Of a stretch of 44,951 nucleotides of DNA, positions 14,833-23,275 are shown piece by piece (positions within the stretch are counted from its first letter, which is position 1; every line of letters starts with the position of its first letter). Source of the DNA: Desulfovibrio sp. Marseille-P6017. Its GTDB lineage: Bacteria > Bacillota_A > Clostridia > Peptostreptococcales > Peptostreptococcaceae. The DNA lies in the NCBI GenBank assembly GCA_900604495.1, contig UWOR01000019.1, forward strand, positions 1 to 44,951, in the 5' to 3' direction. The translations under genes and the position numbers were made by a program. The notes under the pieces were generated by a model. That model had not been told where the DNA came from and did not search any database. It saw only the letters and a program-made list of their open reading frames with translations.

Positions 14833-17184
14833 TTAGTTATTAACTAAAACTTTTTCTTCTGTTTTTTTCTTATTTACATTTGCATAGAAGTTTATTAAAC
14901 TACCGTCTAATATAACTTGAGCTTCTTCTTCAGTTACATCATTTAACTTAAGTTCTATTTCTTTTTCTTTATTAGTACCGATAACTTTAGCTATGATAGT
15001 TTTTTCTCCATTTACAACTTTGCTTCTCATCTTGGGAATATATATATAATCATTTCTATCTAATTCATTTATTACACTTTGGTCTGCAGTGAACGGTATT
15101 ATACCCCAGTTAACTAAGTTAGAACGATATCTCTTTGTCGCATATTCTACAGTTATATTAGCAAGACCACCTAAAACTCTTTGACTAGATGCTGCTTGCT
15201 CTCTTGCAGATCCATCTCCTGGCTTAACAGCATATACTACACTACCAAATCCAGTATTATTTAAAAACTCTTCAACTGAAGAATTTGGATTTATAGTTTC
15301 TACTAAATCTTTTAATTCCTCTGAGACTTCACTTACATTACCTCTTACAAAATCTCTTCTTTCTTCTTCTAAAGCTTGTATTGATTTTGCTGCTGGTACA
15401 TATTCTGGATCACGTCTTGAAAGTGTATAATCTGACATTTTCTTTGGATTAGATCTGTATGTAGCAGCATCTCCTGATGGTATTAATTCATCAGTTGTTG
15501 TAACAGGGTCTCCTATAACTGATGCAACTTTTAATAATACATCTTCTTCTAAAGATATCATTTCTGGCCATTCAGTTATGTTTGGACCTAACTTTAATTC
15601 TTCATTTTCATTTCCTTTTTCAAATCCATCATAAACTCTTCTGTATGGTGATTTATCAAAGCTATAAGTATTTGCAGTTTCATCATATTCTAAATCTGTT
15701 GCTGCTGTTAATATACCTCCATTTAATGAAGTTGCTGCTATTGAACGAGCATCCATAAGAGCTACAGATGTTAATTGTCCATCTCCTGGCTTTGATCCTT
15801 CTCTATTTGGGAAGTTTCTAGTTGTATGTCTTATTGATAAAGAACCATGTGCTGGTACATCTCCTGCTCCGAAACAAGGTCCACAGAATGCAGTCTTTAT
15901 TAAAACACCTGCTTTTGTAAGTTCACTAGCACTACCATCTTCTATCATTTTAGAGTATATTGGAGTACTTGCTGGATATATACTTAAAGTATAGTAATCA
16001 TTAGTTAATTCTTTTCCCGATAATATATTAGCTGCAGCTTGTATATTTTCATACATACCACCTGAACATCCTGCTATTTCAGCTTGATCAACTTTTAATT
16101 TACCATCTACTATTTTACTTCTTAAATCTAATTTTAAGTTTGGATTACTTATTTGCTTTTGAGCTTCTATTTCTGTTTTTTCTAATATTTCTTCTAAGTT
16201 TTCATTTAACTCTTTTATTGTGTATGCATTACTTGGATGGAAAGGTAAAGCTATCATACATTCGACTTTGCTTAAATCAACTTTAACTAATCCATCGTAC
16301 ATAGCTACTTTACCAGGCTTTAATTCTTTATAAGCTTTTGGTCTATTGTGTACTTCAAAATATTCTTTTACCTTTTCATCTGTACACCATATAGAAGTTA
16401 AACAAGTTGTTTCTGTAGTCATAACATCTATACCATTTCTAAAATCAATAGAAAGATTTTCTATTCCTGGTCCTACGAATTCCATAACTTTATTTTTTAC
16501 AAATCCATTTTCGAATACTTCTCTTATTATAGCTAATGCTATATCTTGAGGCCCTATACCTCTTCTTATATTTCCTTCTAAATAAACAGCTATTACTTCA
16601 GGTTTTTCCATGTCGTAAGTGTTTTCAAGAAGTTGTTTAACTATCTCTCCTCCACCTTCTCCTACACCCATAGTTCCTAAAGCACCGTATCTTGTATGAC
16701 TATCTGTTCCAAGTATCATATGACCACAGTTTGCATACATTTCTCTCATATATTGATGTATTACTGCTTGATGAGCTGGAACAAATATTCCACCATACTT
16801 TTTAGCTGCAGTTAGCCCAAATAAATGGTCATCATCATTTAATGTTCCACCTACTGCACATAATGAATTGTGACAGTTTGTAAGTATATATGGTACTGGG
16901 AATTTCTTAAGTCCGCTTGCTTTTGCTGTTTGTATAACACCTACATATGTAAGGTCATGTGATGTAAGTGAGTCAAACTTTAATTTTAAATTTTTCTTAT
17001 CTTCTGAAACATTGTGTGATTCAAATATAGATGCTGCTATTGTATTCTCTTGTGCATTATCTATTGATTCTATATTTTCTTGACCTAGTTCATTTAATTT
17101 ATTATTTAATGCTTCTAAAGTAGCATCTTCTACTATAACTTCATTATTGTAAAGTAAAACTTTACCTTGTTTTAAAGTAACCAT
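14833..17184 (-). CDS. Aconitase-superfamily hydratase (YbhJ type)
   Basis: A 783-residue enzyme with the aconitase layout. GTDSHT (159-164) is followed by the three cluster cysteines, C373 (AGCSGG) and C434/C437 (FCGPCFG), then RNFPNREG (456-463). A C-terminal swivel domain includes the substrate-binding SSQR. It should interconvert citrate, cis-aconitate and isocitrate or a close analogue through a 4Fe-4S cluster. It is shorter than AcnA/AcnB (about 850-900) and resembles E. coli YbhJ. I use the ATG at 17184 with GGAGGG upstream. Position between a carrier gene and a PrpF isomerase gene suggests one catabolic unit feeding citrate. Confidence 0.87.
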   Translation of the reverse strand: MVTLKQGKVLLYNNEVIVEDATLEALNNKLNELGQENIESIDNAQENTIAASIFESHNVSEDKKNLKLKFDSLTSHDLTYVGVIQTAKASGLKKFPVPYILTNCHNSLCAVGGTLNDDDHLFGLTAAKKYGGIFVPAHQAVIHQYMREMYANCGHMILGTDSHTRYGALGTMGVGEGGGEIVKQLLENTYDMEKPEVIAVYLEGNIRRGIGPQDIALAIIREVFENGFVKNKVMEFVGPGIENLSIDFRNGIDVMTTETTCLTSIWCTDEKVKEYFEVHNRPKAYKELKPGKVAMYDGLVKVDLSKVECMIALPFHPSNAYTIKELNENLEEILEKTEIEAQKQISNPNLKLDLRSKIVDGKLKVDQAEIAGCSGGMYENIQAAANILSGKELTNDYYTLSIYPASTPIYSKMIEDGSASELTKAGVLIKTAFCGPCFGAGDVPAHGSLSIRHTTRNFPNREGSKPGDGQLTSVALMDARSIAATSLNGGILTAATDLEYDETANTYSFDKSPYRRVYDGFEKGNENEELKLGPNITEWPEMISLEEDVLLKVASVIGDPVTTTDELIPSGDAATYRSNPKKMSDYTLSRRDPEYVPAAKSIQALEEERRDFVRGNVSEVSEELKDLVETINPNSSVEEFLNNTGFGSVVYAVKPGDGSAREQAASSQRVLGGLANITVEYATKRYRSNLVNWGIIPFTADQSVINELDRNDYIYIPKMRSKVVNGEKTIIAKVIGTNKEKEIELKLNDVTEEEAQVILDGSLINFYANVNKKKTEEKVLVNN

Positions 17185-17219
17185 AATGTATCCCTCCAAA
17201 AATCTTTTATATTTATGTA

Positions 17220-18482
17220 CTATGCGATTATTCCATATACTCCTATATACGAAAGAAGCATATTAAATACTACACATCCTACAGCTATCATTAATAATTG
17301 TCCAAATAATTTATTTTGTTCTTCTTCTCCTGCACCACTAGCTGACATGTATGCTGCAAGTATTAATCCTCCACCTGTTGATGCTGGTGAAAATGCTGCT
17401 GCAAACGAAGAAGAAATTATTATACTTGTAAGTTCTACGAATCCAAATGCACCACCGAATGAATCTATTATTGATGGTACAGTAGGTATAAGTGTTGGCA
17501 TAACCACACCTGTTGTAGAACTAAAGAATGATAATAATCCACTTGTTCCTGCAAGTATTGGTCTTGCTGTTTTTTCACCCATTATCGATAGTAATCCGCT
17601 TGATAATAATTCAATACCACCAACTGTATCTACTATATTCATAAGAACACCAACTCCACATATTAATATAAGTGTCCCCCATGGTACAGTCGATAAGGCT
17701 TTCTTTTGTTCAGCAACTTTGAGTATCATTAGTATTGAAGCTATAAAGAATGATGCTAGTCCCACATTTTGACCAAAGCCAGCAACCATTATTACCATAA
17801 CTGCCATACCTACTAATGTTATTTTTTGTTTACCATCAAATTTTTCTAAATCATCTTTTCTTAAATGATTTTCTGGTTTCATCTTATCTAGTCTATAACA
17901 AACACAGAATACTATACCTAATATAACTCCCCATAACATCACATTTAACATTAGTGGTATTTCAAATCCAAATACTTCTACTTTCGCACCTAACTCAGTA
18001 GCTATTATTCCTGCTGGTGTTAGAGGTGTTATTGCAAATGCATTAGATGCTAATTTTGCTAGTAATGCATATAATATTGGATTTTGCTTCATTCCAACTG
18101 CTATTGTTACTGCAACAACTGTCATAAGAGATCCTATAGGTATATTTCCTGGACCTATTGCTGAAAGTGTACCTGAAACTAAGAAAATTATTAGTGGTAC
18201 TAAATAAGATTTTGTACCTACCATTGCTACTGCTTTATTAGCAAGTAACTCTAGTGTACCGTTTACCTGAGCTATACTAAATAAGAATGTAACTCCTACA
18301 AGAGTTGCGAATAATTGTGCATCAAACCCTGCTAATATTTCTTTTGATGTTAATCCACATATAGTACCTAATATTAATGAGAATCCTATAGATAGAACAC
18401 CTATATTTACCTTTTTCCAAAATCCAAAAGCTACAACTATAACTAATGTTACTAGTGCTAAAATAGCTAAATTATTACTCAT
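17220..18482 (-). CDS. MatC/IT-superfamily di- or tricarboxylate carrier
   Basis: A 420-residue membrane protein with about eleven hydrophobic segments. It is of the ion-transporter superfamily MatC/DASS kind: N-terminal IGFSLILGTICGL, the SAIGPGNIPIGSLM hairpin, and in the second half SSTTGVVMPTLIPTVPSI, which repeats the re-entrant SNT-like site as two inverted halves. It should import an organic acid, probably with Na+ or H+. It is first in the operon with hydratase and PrpF-like isomerase, the same trio as E. coli ybhI-ybhJ-ybhH, so the substrate is probably an unsaturated or isomeric tricarboxylate. Preceded by an unusual leader and divergent from a LysR gene. Confidence 0.82.
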   Translation of the reverse strand: MSNNLAILALVTLVIVVAFGFWKKVNIGVLSIGFSLILGTICGLTSKEILAGFDAQLFATLVGVTFLFSIAQVNGTLELLANKAVAMVGTKSYLVPLIIFLVSGTLSAIGPGNIPIGSLMTVVAVTIAVGMKQNPILYALLAKLASNAFAITPLTPAGIIATELGAKVEVFGFEIPLMLNVMLWGVILGIVFCVCYRLDKMKPENHLRKDDLEKFDGKQKITLVGMAVMVIMVAGFGQNVGLASFFIASILMILKVAEQKKALSTVPWGTLILICGVGVLMNIVDTVGGIELLSSGLLSIMGEKTARPILAGTSGLLSFFSSTTGVVMPTLIPTVPSIIDSFGGAFGFVELTSIIISSSFAAAFSPASTGGGLILAAYMSASGAGEEEQNKLFGQLLMIAVGCVVFNMLLSYIGVYGIIA

Positions 18483-18540
18483 ATTTTTCCTCCCTATTTT
18501 CGATTTTAAAATTTCCTGATTTTAGATTTTTAATTTTTAG

Positions 18541-18671
18541 AGACTATATTAAATAAGTTTATTGTTACATGATTTAATTTCGGCTAAGACCAAAATTTTA
18601 GCTAGATATAACAAATGCAAGTGCTGAAGTTACAGTTATTAATACCACCAACATTTCATTTAATATAGTCT
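18541..18671 (-). promoter_or_regulatory. Candidate structured leader RNA closed by a 14-bp stem
   Basis: Perfect 14-bp inverted repeat agactatattaaat/atttaatatagtct (18541-18554 and 18658-18671), arms 103 bases apart. A -10 box TATAAT on the minus strand (18679-18684) would start transcription almost exactly at the first arm. Inside are two short possible stems, AUAAC/GUUAU and GCUAA/UUAGC, giving a three-way-junction-like outline. An 18-codon frame (18598-18654, reading MLVVLITVTSALAFVISS) lacks a ribosome site. No known riboswitch class is recognised. It could instead be a LysR operator region or a small MITE. Confidence 0.45.
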
Positions 18672-18702
18672 TTTAAATATTATATATCATCGAAGAAATC
18701 GC

Positions 18703-18731
18703 TTGTCGTTTCCTCTTTTTTATTGTATTAT
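18703..18731 (+). promoter_or_regulatory. Probable promoter of the lysR gene
   Basis: Plus-strand TTGTCG (18703-18708), 17-base spacer, TATTAT (18726-18731). It is divergent from the carrier operon promoter, whose -10 lies at 18679-18684, as expected for a LysR regulator and its target. Apart from this, the 327-bp gap holds the leader described separately. Confidence 0.5.
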
Positions 18732-18808
18732 ATTGTTAATTAATAGTCCAATACATAATTACCATGCTTTTTATGCATTAAAGCTATAGTTTTAAAAGGA
18801 GGATTAAA

Positions 18809-19726
18809 GTGTTTGAATTTAAAGAATTAGAATATGTTATATCCGTTGCTAAGCATCAAAATATAACAAAGGCAGCTGAGGAATTATATATCTCACAACC
18901 TTCACTTAGTAAGTATATAAAAAAACTCGAAATGGTACTTGGCGTTAGTTTATTCAGTAAAGTAGGTAATCGTTTTATACTTACTTACGCTGGAGAAATG
19001 TATTTAAGAAATGCACAAAATATATTACTGATTAAGAATAAAATAACTGCTGAAATAGATGATATTCGTAAAATAAATAAAGGCAGATTTAACCTTTCCA
19101 TTCCATCTACAAGGGGTTCTTACTTAATTCCTGAAACACTGCCTAAATTCAAAGAAATGTATCCAAATGTTGAAATAAATTTATTTGAAAATTCATCTTC
19201 TGAAGCTGAAAAACTATTACTTAATGGAGAGGCAGATATCGCAATATTTAACCATCATACTGAACACCCAGATCTTGAGTATAAAGTTATAGGTGTAGAA
19301 GAACTAATACTTGCAGTATCTCCTGATAATCCATTAGCTAATATGGGAGAAAAAAAATTAAATTGTAAGTATGATTGGATTGATATAAAACTATTTAAAA
19401 ACGAAAATTTTATACTTAACTTTCCATATCAACGTACTGGTAAAATGGCAGAAAAAATTTTTAAATCTGCAAACTTTGAACCTAACGCTGTATTGAGAAC
19501 AAGAAGTATGGAGTGTGCCGTAAGACTTACGCTATCTAATTATGGTGTTTGCTTTGTTTCTGATAATTATCTAAAGTATATGAACTTATTAACTAAACCT
19601 AAGTACTTCTCAATAGGATACCCAACTACTACTTTTAAATTAGTTGTTGCTTATAGAAAAGGTTCATACCTCCCACGTTATATAAAAGATTATATTGACA
19701 TAGTCAAGGATTTTGTTAATTTTTAA
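18809..19726 (+). CDS. LysR-family transcriptional regulator
   Basis: A 305-residue regulator with the N-terminal LysR helix-turn-helix (ISVAKHQNITKAAEELYISQPSLSKYIKKLE, quoted here only as a region at about residues 9-40; core ITKAAEELYISQPSLS) and a periplasmic-binding-like effector domain (about 90-300). GTG start with AAAAGGAGG. It is divergent from the carrier-hydratase-isomerase operon, the classic arrangement for control of the neighbouring operon in response to its substrate. The ligand would then be a tricarboxylate or its product, which is inference. Confidence 0.9.
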   Translation: MFEFKELEYVISVAKHQNITKAAEELYISQPSLSKYIKKLEMVLGVSLFSKVGNRFILTYAGEMYLRNAQNILLIKNKITAEIDDIRKINKGRFNLSIPSTRGSYLIPETLPKFKEMYPNVEINLFENSSSEAEKLLLNGEADIAIFNHHTEHPDLEYKVIGVEELILAVSPDNPLANMGEKKLNCKYDWIDIKLFKNENFILNFPYQRTGKMAEKIFKSANFEPNAVLRTRSMECAVRLTLSNYGVCFVSDNYLKYMNLLTKPKYFSIGYPTTTFKLVVAYRKGSYLPRYIKDYIDIVKDFVNF

Positions 19727-19745
19727 ATTATTTTGTCGAAAACTA

Positions 19746-19815
19746 TTGGTATTTTCGAATTTTTAGTGTAAAATCTATTGTATACATTTGTTTTAAATTG
19801 TATACAATAGATTTT
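19746..19815 (+). promoter_or_regulatory. Promoter and twin operators of the second gntR gene
   Basis: -35 TTGGTA (19746-19751), 17-base spacer, -10 TAAAAT (19769-19774). It is followed by a 17-bp inverted repeat (arms 19770-19786 and 19799-19815), each arm containing ATTGTATACA. The two TTGTATACA cores are 20 bp apart, two helical turns. Overlap with the -10 and start site suggests autoregulation by a GntR protein. Confidence 0.8.
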
Positions 19816-19843
19816 TTAAAAAGGGAAGGACGATAAAATAAAA

Positions 19844-20527
19844 ATGAAAAATTGGATGGATGAGTTTGTCACTAATACTGATTTATCTCAAAATAGGCCT
19901 CTAAGAGAAGTTGTTTACGAAAGTCTAAGGAAAACTCTAATAGAATGTAACATACCATTAGGAGAACGTTTTGTAGAAAAGGAATATTCTGAAAGATTAA
20001 ATATAAGTAGAACTCCTGTTAGAGAAGCACTTAAACAACTTGAAAAAGAGGGTTTAGTCGAATATGTTCATAGGGCTGGGGTAGTAGTTAATAGAATTAC
20101 TAAAGATGATGTTATTGAAATTTATAAGATAAGACAATCCCTTGAGCTATTAATTGTAACTAATGCTATGGAAAATATTACACAAAGTGAAATTGATGAG
20201 ATCAACGCCCTTCTTGATCATACAGAAAATATAAATAATGAAGGAAATATAGAAGAAGTAATCAATTTATTCGGTAAATTTAACTCTCTTATTTATAAAG
20301 CTAGTAAGATGAAACGTCTTCCTGGTATTATTTCTAATTTAAATAGCTATCTACAAAGGTTTAGAAATATATCTATAGAAGATGATTTAAGAAGAGAAAA
20401 AGCATTATCTGAACATAGACTTATACTAAATTCAATAATTTCAAAAAATAAGGACTTAGCAGAATCAGTAATAACAAAGCATCTAAACGATTCTTTAGAT
20501 ATTGTTATAGCTGAGTTTGATAAATAA
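19844..20527 (+). CDS. GntR-family (FadR/FCD) regulator of the cit/oad genes
   Basis: A 227-residue regulator: winged helix with ISRTPVREALKQLEKEGLVEY (core SRTPVREALKQLEKEGL) at about residues 53-75, then an FCD helical effector domain from about 95. It clearly resembles the GntR encoded at 8776-9450, including FN in place of the usual FH metal-ligand position (KFNSLIYKAS). The gene carries twin TTGTATACA operators at its own promoter and is convergent with the end of the cit operon. A citrate-responsive role like that of CitO in Enterococcus is likely but unproven. Confidence 0.9.
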   Translation: MKNWMDEFVTNTDLSQNRPLREVVYESLRKTLIECNIPLGERFVEKEYSERLNISRTPVREALKQLEKEGLVEYVHRAGVVVNRITKDDVIEIYKIRQSLELLIVTNAMENITQSEIDEINALLDHTENINNEGNIEEVINLFGKFNSLIYKASKMKRLPGIISNLNSYLQRFRNISIEDDLRREKALSEHRLILNSIISKNKDLAESVITKHLNDSLDIVIAEFDK

Positions 20528-20529
20528 AT

Positions 20530-20563
20530 AAAAGAGCTAGCATTTAGTTGCTAGCTCTTTTTA
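20530..20563. terminator. Bidirectional terminator between gntR and citXG
   Basis: A 13-bp perfect stem, aaaagagctagca/tgctagctctttt (20530-20542 and 20549-20561), with A/T tails on both sides. It overlaps the stop codon end of the citX-citG fusion. Confidence 0.88.
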
Positions 20564-21905
20564 TAGTAATCAAAAATATAGTTACAGCAAGTAAGTCTGC
20601 ACATCCACCTGGACTTATATTTTTATTTATATATTCATTTTCTAATTCTAAAATTCTTATTTTCCCATTACTAGTATACACACCACCTATTTTTAAAAGT
20701 TCTTTTGCATCATTTTGAACTTGTTTTAAGGTATTTATATCATGCCTATATACTATAGTGCTATCCTCTACTATAGCTAATAATTCTATTAATATTTGTG
20801 TATATAAATCATTCTCAGATAAATCAGAATCATAATACTTATCTATTATATTATTAAATAAAACAGATAGTCCATCTTTTACTTGTCCTCGTACACCTGT
20901 AAATCCATATTTTATATATAGCTTTTCTCCATGAGTTAATTCAGACTTATTTTCTATATCTTTAAAATCATCTAAAATATCATTAACCATTGATTTTATA
21001 ATACTTTGTATATCTTCAAATTTTCTATTATTATATGTTCCCTTTGCAAGAGATGCTATAGTTATACCCATTAAAAATATCATTCCTTTATGAGTATTTA
21101 TATTATTAGTTGCTTCAAACATTTTATGTTCACATAGTATACCAATTTCTCTAATAGCATCAAATATGTATTTAGGCTCATGATATGAGTATCCTATGTT
21201 ATACATCTCTTTAAAAAATGGTGCTATAGCAAATGCACTATCTAAAAAAGTATAATAGTTCATGTCTTCATGAGCCCCTTGACTTATTGGTGATACTAAA
21301 CCAAATGAAGGAAATGTAGAAACTTCACTTATCATGGCTTTTACAGCTATTTGAGATATTCTATAAGCTAAAGTTTCTCTTTTTTTTTGATAGTCCTTAT
21401 ATTTTAAATATACTTCTTCAAAATATTTTTTGATTTCCTCTATATTATGACTTTGAGCTCTAGAGCAAATTTTAGCATCTTTATCACATATAAAACATTT
21501 TCTAGGCTGTTTGTATAAATCTGATCTAGATATGCCTATGACATTATCATTTTTCATAGTATATACATCTATATCTACACATCTACCTAGTATATGCTTT
21601 TCTTCAATATCTATCATTAACTTTTTAATACTAACAAAATCTGCATCAAATATAAAATGACAAACTAATCCTTCTTTATTTTTATATCTATCATTATAAA
21701 CTATATACTTTTTATAGTAAGTTAAAATTTCATTATAAATTATACTAACAATATCATCAGTTATATAGTTTGATTTTTCAATTCCAGGATAATTAATTCT
21801 AAGAGTTACCAGTGTTTTATCTTTATAATTTTTAAATAAGTTTTCTTGATTCTTAACTCTTTTTTCTCTATCAAATAAAAATTCTTCAATTAAGTCTATA
21901 TTCAT
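20544..21905 (-). CDS. citXG: CitX-CitG fusion: citrate lyase prosthetic group enzymes
   Basis: A 453-residue bifunctional protein. Residues 1-175 match CitX, which transfers the phosphoribosyl-dephospho-CoA prosthetic group to CitD: GRCVDIDV at 107-114 and RKCFICD at 135-141. From about 176 it matches CitG, which makes the triphosphoribosyl precursor from dephospho-CoA and ATP: NTHKG at 270-274, TGVRGQVKDG, and SPGGCADLLAVT near the end. The fused form is known from Haemophilus. It is last in the cit operon, 22 bp after citC. No good ribosome site precedes the ATG, so translation may depend on citC. Confidence 0.93.
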   Translation of the reverse strand: MNIDLIEEFLFDREKRVKNQENLFKNYKDKTLVTLRINYPGIEKSNYITDDIVSIIYNEILTYYKKYIVYNDRYKNKEGLVCHFIFDADFVSIKKLMIDIEEKHILGRCVDIDVYTMKNDNVIGISRSDLYKQPRKCFICDKDAKICSRAQSHNIEEIKKYFEEVYLKYKDYQKKRETLAYRISQIAVKAMISEVSTFPSFGLVSPISQGAHEDMNYYTFLDSAFAIAPFFKEMYNIGYSYHEPKYIFDAIREIGILCEHKMFEATNNINTHKGMIFLMGITIASLAKGTYNNRKFEDIQSIIKSMVNDILDDFKDIENKSELTHGEKLYIKYGFTGVRGQVKDGLSVLFNNIIDKYYDSDLSENDLYTQILIELLAIVEDSTIVYRHDINTLKQVQNDAKELLKIGGVYTSNGKIRILELENEYINKNISPGGCADLLAVTIFLITIKRASN

Positions 21906-21927
21906 AATTAATTTGGTAAAACTTAAG

Positions 21928-22959
21928 TTATAACTTACTTATTACCAATTCACCTTCCTCACTAAGTAAAAAGTCAAATGTTGTTTTAGGAACTAATTCT
22001 TTAACTTGATCAAACTTTACATCTTTTAGTAATTTTCTAACTCTAGATGCACTAATTGCATCATTCTCTATTTCTTTTCTTTTTATTAATTCAACTTGTA
22101 CATTATATTTAGGAAGAACTTCTTGTATAGTTTCATTGTACATATTAGTAACTTCACAATGAGGCTCACTTCCCACAAATCTTTTCTTTATATTAAACTT
22201 TGGAACAAAGTATTTTCCAAATATATTACAATCTAATTTTGTATATTCTTTTAATGCATCATCATTTTTCTTTAAAAAGTAATTAGGGAAAGTTGCTGAT
22301 GATATTATATACTCCCCTGCTGGTACAACCGTTACATTTTCTAAATCTTTAGTTCCTTCTTTGATTAACTTGAATCTTGATTTAAATGGAAAAACAGATT
22401 TATCTTCTTCTACTACAAATATTATTACATTTTCATTACTTTTACATGCACTTTCTATTATGTATCTATGCCCTAGTGTAAATGGATTACAGTTCATAAC
22501 TAATGCTGCATATTCTTTACTATCATCTATTTTATATTCTTTTTTTAATTTATCTAAACTTGCATTTATATTTTTATTTCCACTTTCTAATAAGCTTACT
22601 TTATCAGTCGTAAATATGTTTTTATATCCTAAACCTTCAAATAAGAATTGATTCTCAGGCTTTGTAAATATAAAACTATGGTATCTACCTTCTAAAAATA
22701 ACTTTTCAGTAACTTTTGATATAAGGTTATTCGATAAACCTAATCCTTGGTAGTTTTCACTTATCGCAAAACATTTCAATATATTTTCTTTCTTAGAACA
22801 TGTAGCTATTATATCATCATTTTCTCTAATTACCACTGTGTAATCAACGTCTTCATATTTAAGGCTGAATTTTTCTAAAAATTTTCTTACTTCATTAGTT
22901 TCATAGTTTGATTTTAAATTTATACTTTCTACATTATAATACATGCTCTTGTGCACCAA
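21928..22959 (-). CDS. citC: Citrate lyase ligase (acetylating)
   Basis: Up to 343 residues. It has an N-terminal acetyltransferase-like domain (about 1-130, YQGLGLSNNLI) and a nucleotidyltransferase-like domain starting at ALVMNCNPFTLGHRYII, with NPFTLGH at 158-164 as the ATP site, then SASRVRKLL. CitC uses ATP and acetate to acetylate the thiol of the CitD prosthetic group and so switches citrate lyase on. The start is uncertain: TTG at 22959, with GGAG 11 bases upstream, or ATG at 22944. It lies between the small membrane protein gene and citXG. Confidence 0.93.
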   Translation of the reverse strand: MVHKSMYYNVESINLKSNYETNEVRKFLEKFSLKYEDVDYTVVIRENDDIIATCSKKENILKCFAISENYQGLGLSNNLISKVTEKLFLEGRYHSFIFTKPENQFLFEGLGYKNIFTTDKVSLLESGNKNINASLDKLKKEYKIDDSKEYAALVMNCNPFTLGHRYIIESACKSNENVIIFVVEEDKSVFPFKSRFKLIKEGTKDLENVTVVPAGEYIISSATFPNYFLKKNDDALKEYTKLDCNIFGKYFVPKFNIKKRFVGSEPHCEVTNMYNETIQEVLPKYNVQVELIKRKEIENDAISASRVRKLLKDVKFDQVKELVPKTTFDFLLSEEGELVISKL

Positions 22960-22965
22960 CCTTTT

Positions 22966-23172
22966 CTATACTCCAAATATTCTATTAATTAATACAAATG
23001 CTAGTAGCCCTATTATCATTACAACATATATCATTATATTATCTTTTTTACTTGCTGCAACATATTTTTTCTTTTTTGTAAACTCTCTAGCTTCTTTAAA
23101 CATTCCTTCTTCTCTAGCTTCTCTTAGAAGTTCCTTGTTACTTTTTTTAGGTTCTTTATTTTTTTTGCTCAT
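22966..23172 (-). CDS. Small C-terminally anchored membrane protein in the cit operon
   Basis: A 68-residue protein. A very basic/acidic helical region (KELLREAREEGMFKEAREF, residues about 14-31) is followed by a Lys-rich stretch and one membrane span (NIMIYVVMIIGLLAFVLI) at the C-terminus. The ATG at 23172 has GAGGTG upstream; a longer frame from 23223 lacks a site. I do not recognise a family. It lies between citS and citC on the same strand with short gaps, so it is part of the operon. A role as an anchor or partner for citrate lyase or CitS is a guess. Confidence 0.72.
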   Translation of the reverse strand: MSKKNKEPKKSNKELLREAREEGMFKEAREFTKKKKYVAASKKDNIMIYVVMIIGLLAFVLINRIFGV

Positions 23173-23275
23173 AATTTCACCTCTGTATCTAATATTTAAA
23201 ATTACGATAAAAAGGTATTGCAAAATACAATACCTTTTATCTTATCAAAGTTCTATACTCATTTAATATTTCTTA

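Noticed and set aside
13680..17184. A methylcitrate (propionate) pathway reading of the prpF-like and aconitase-like genes
   Set aside because: No methylcitrate synthase or methylisocitrate lyase is in the window; the surrounding genes are for citrate and oxaloacetate.
17215..17772. A 185-codon plus-strand frame opposite the MatC-type carrier gene
   Set aside because: It is the antisense shadow of a clear membrane protein gene, with no ribosome site or family resemblance.
18598..18654. An 18-codon hydrophobic frame (MLVVLITVTSALAFVISS) as a leader peptide
   Set aside because: Rich in branched-chain residues like an attenuator peptide, but it has no ribosome site and its start is next to the closing stem; kept only as a note in the leader entry.
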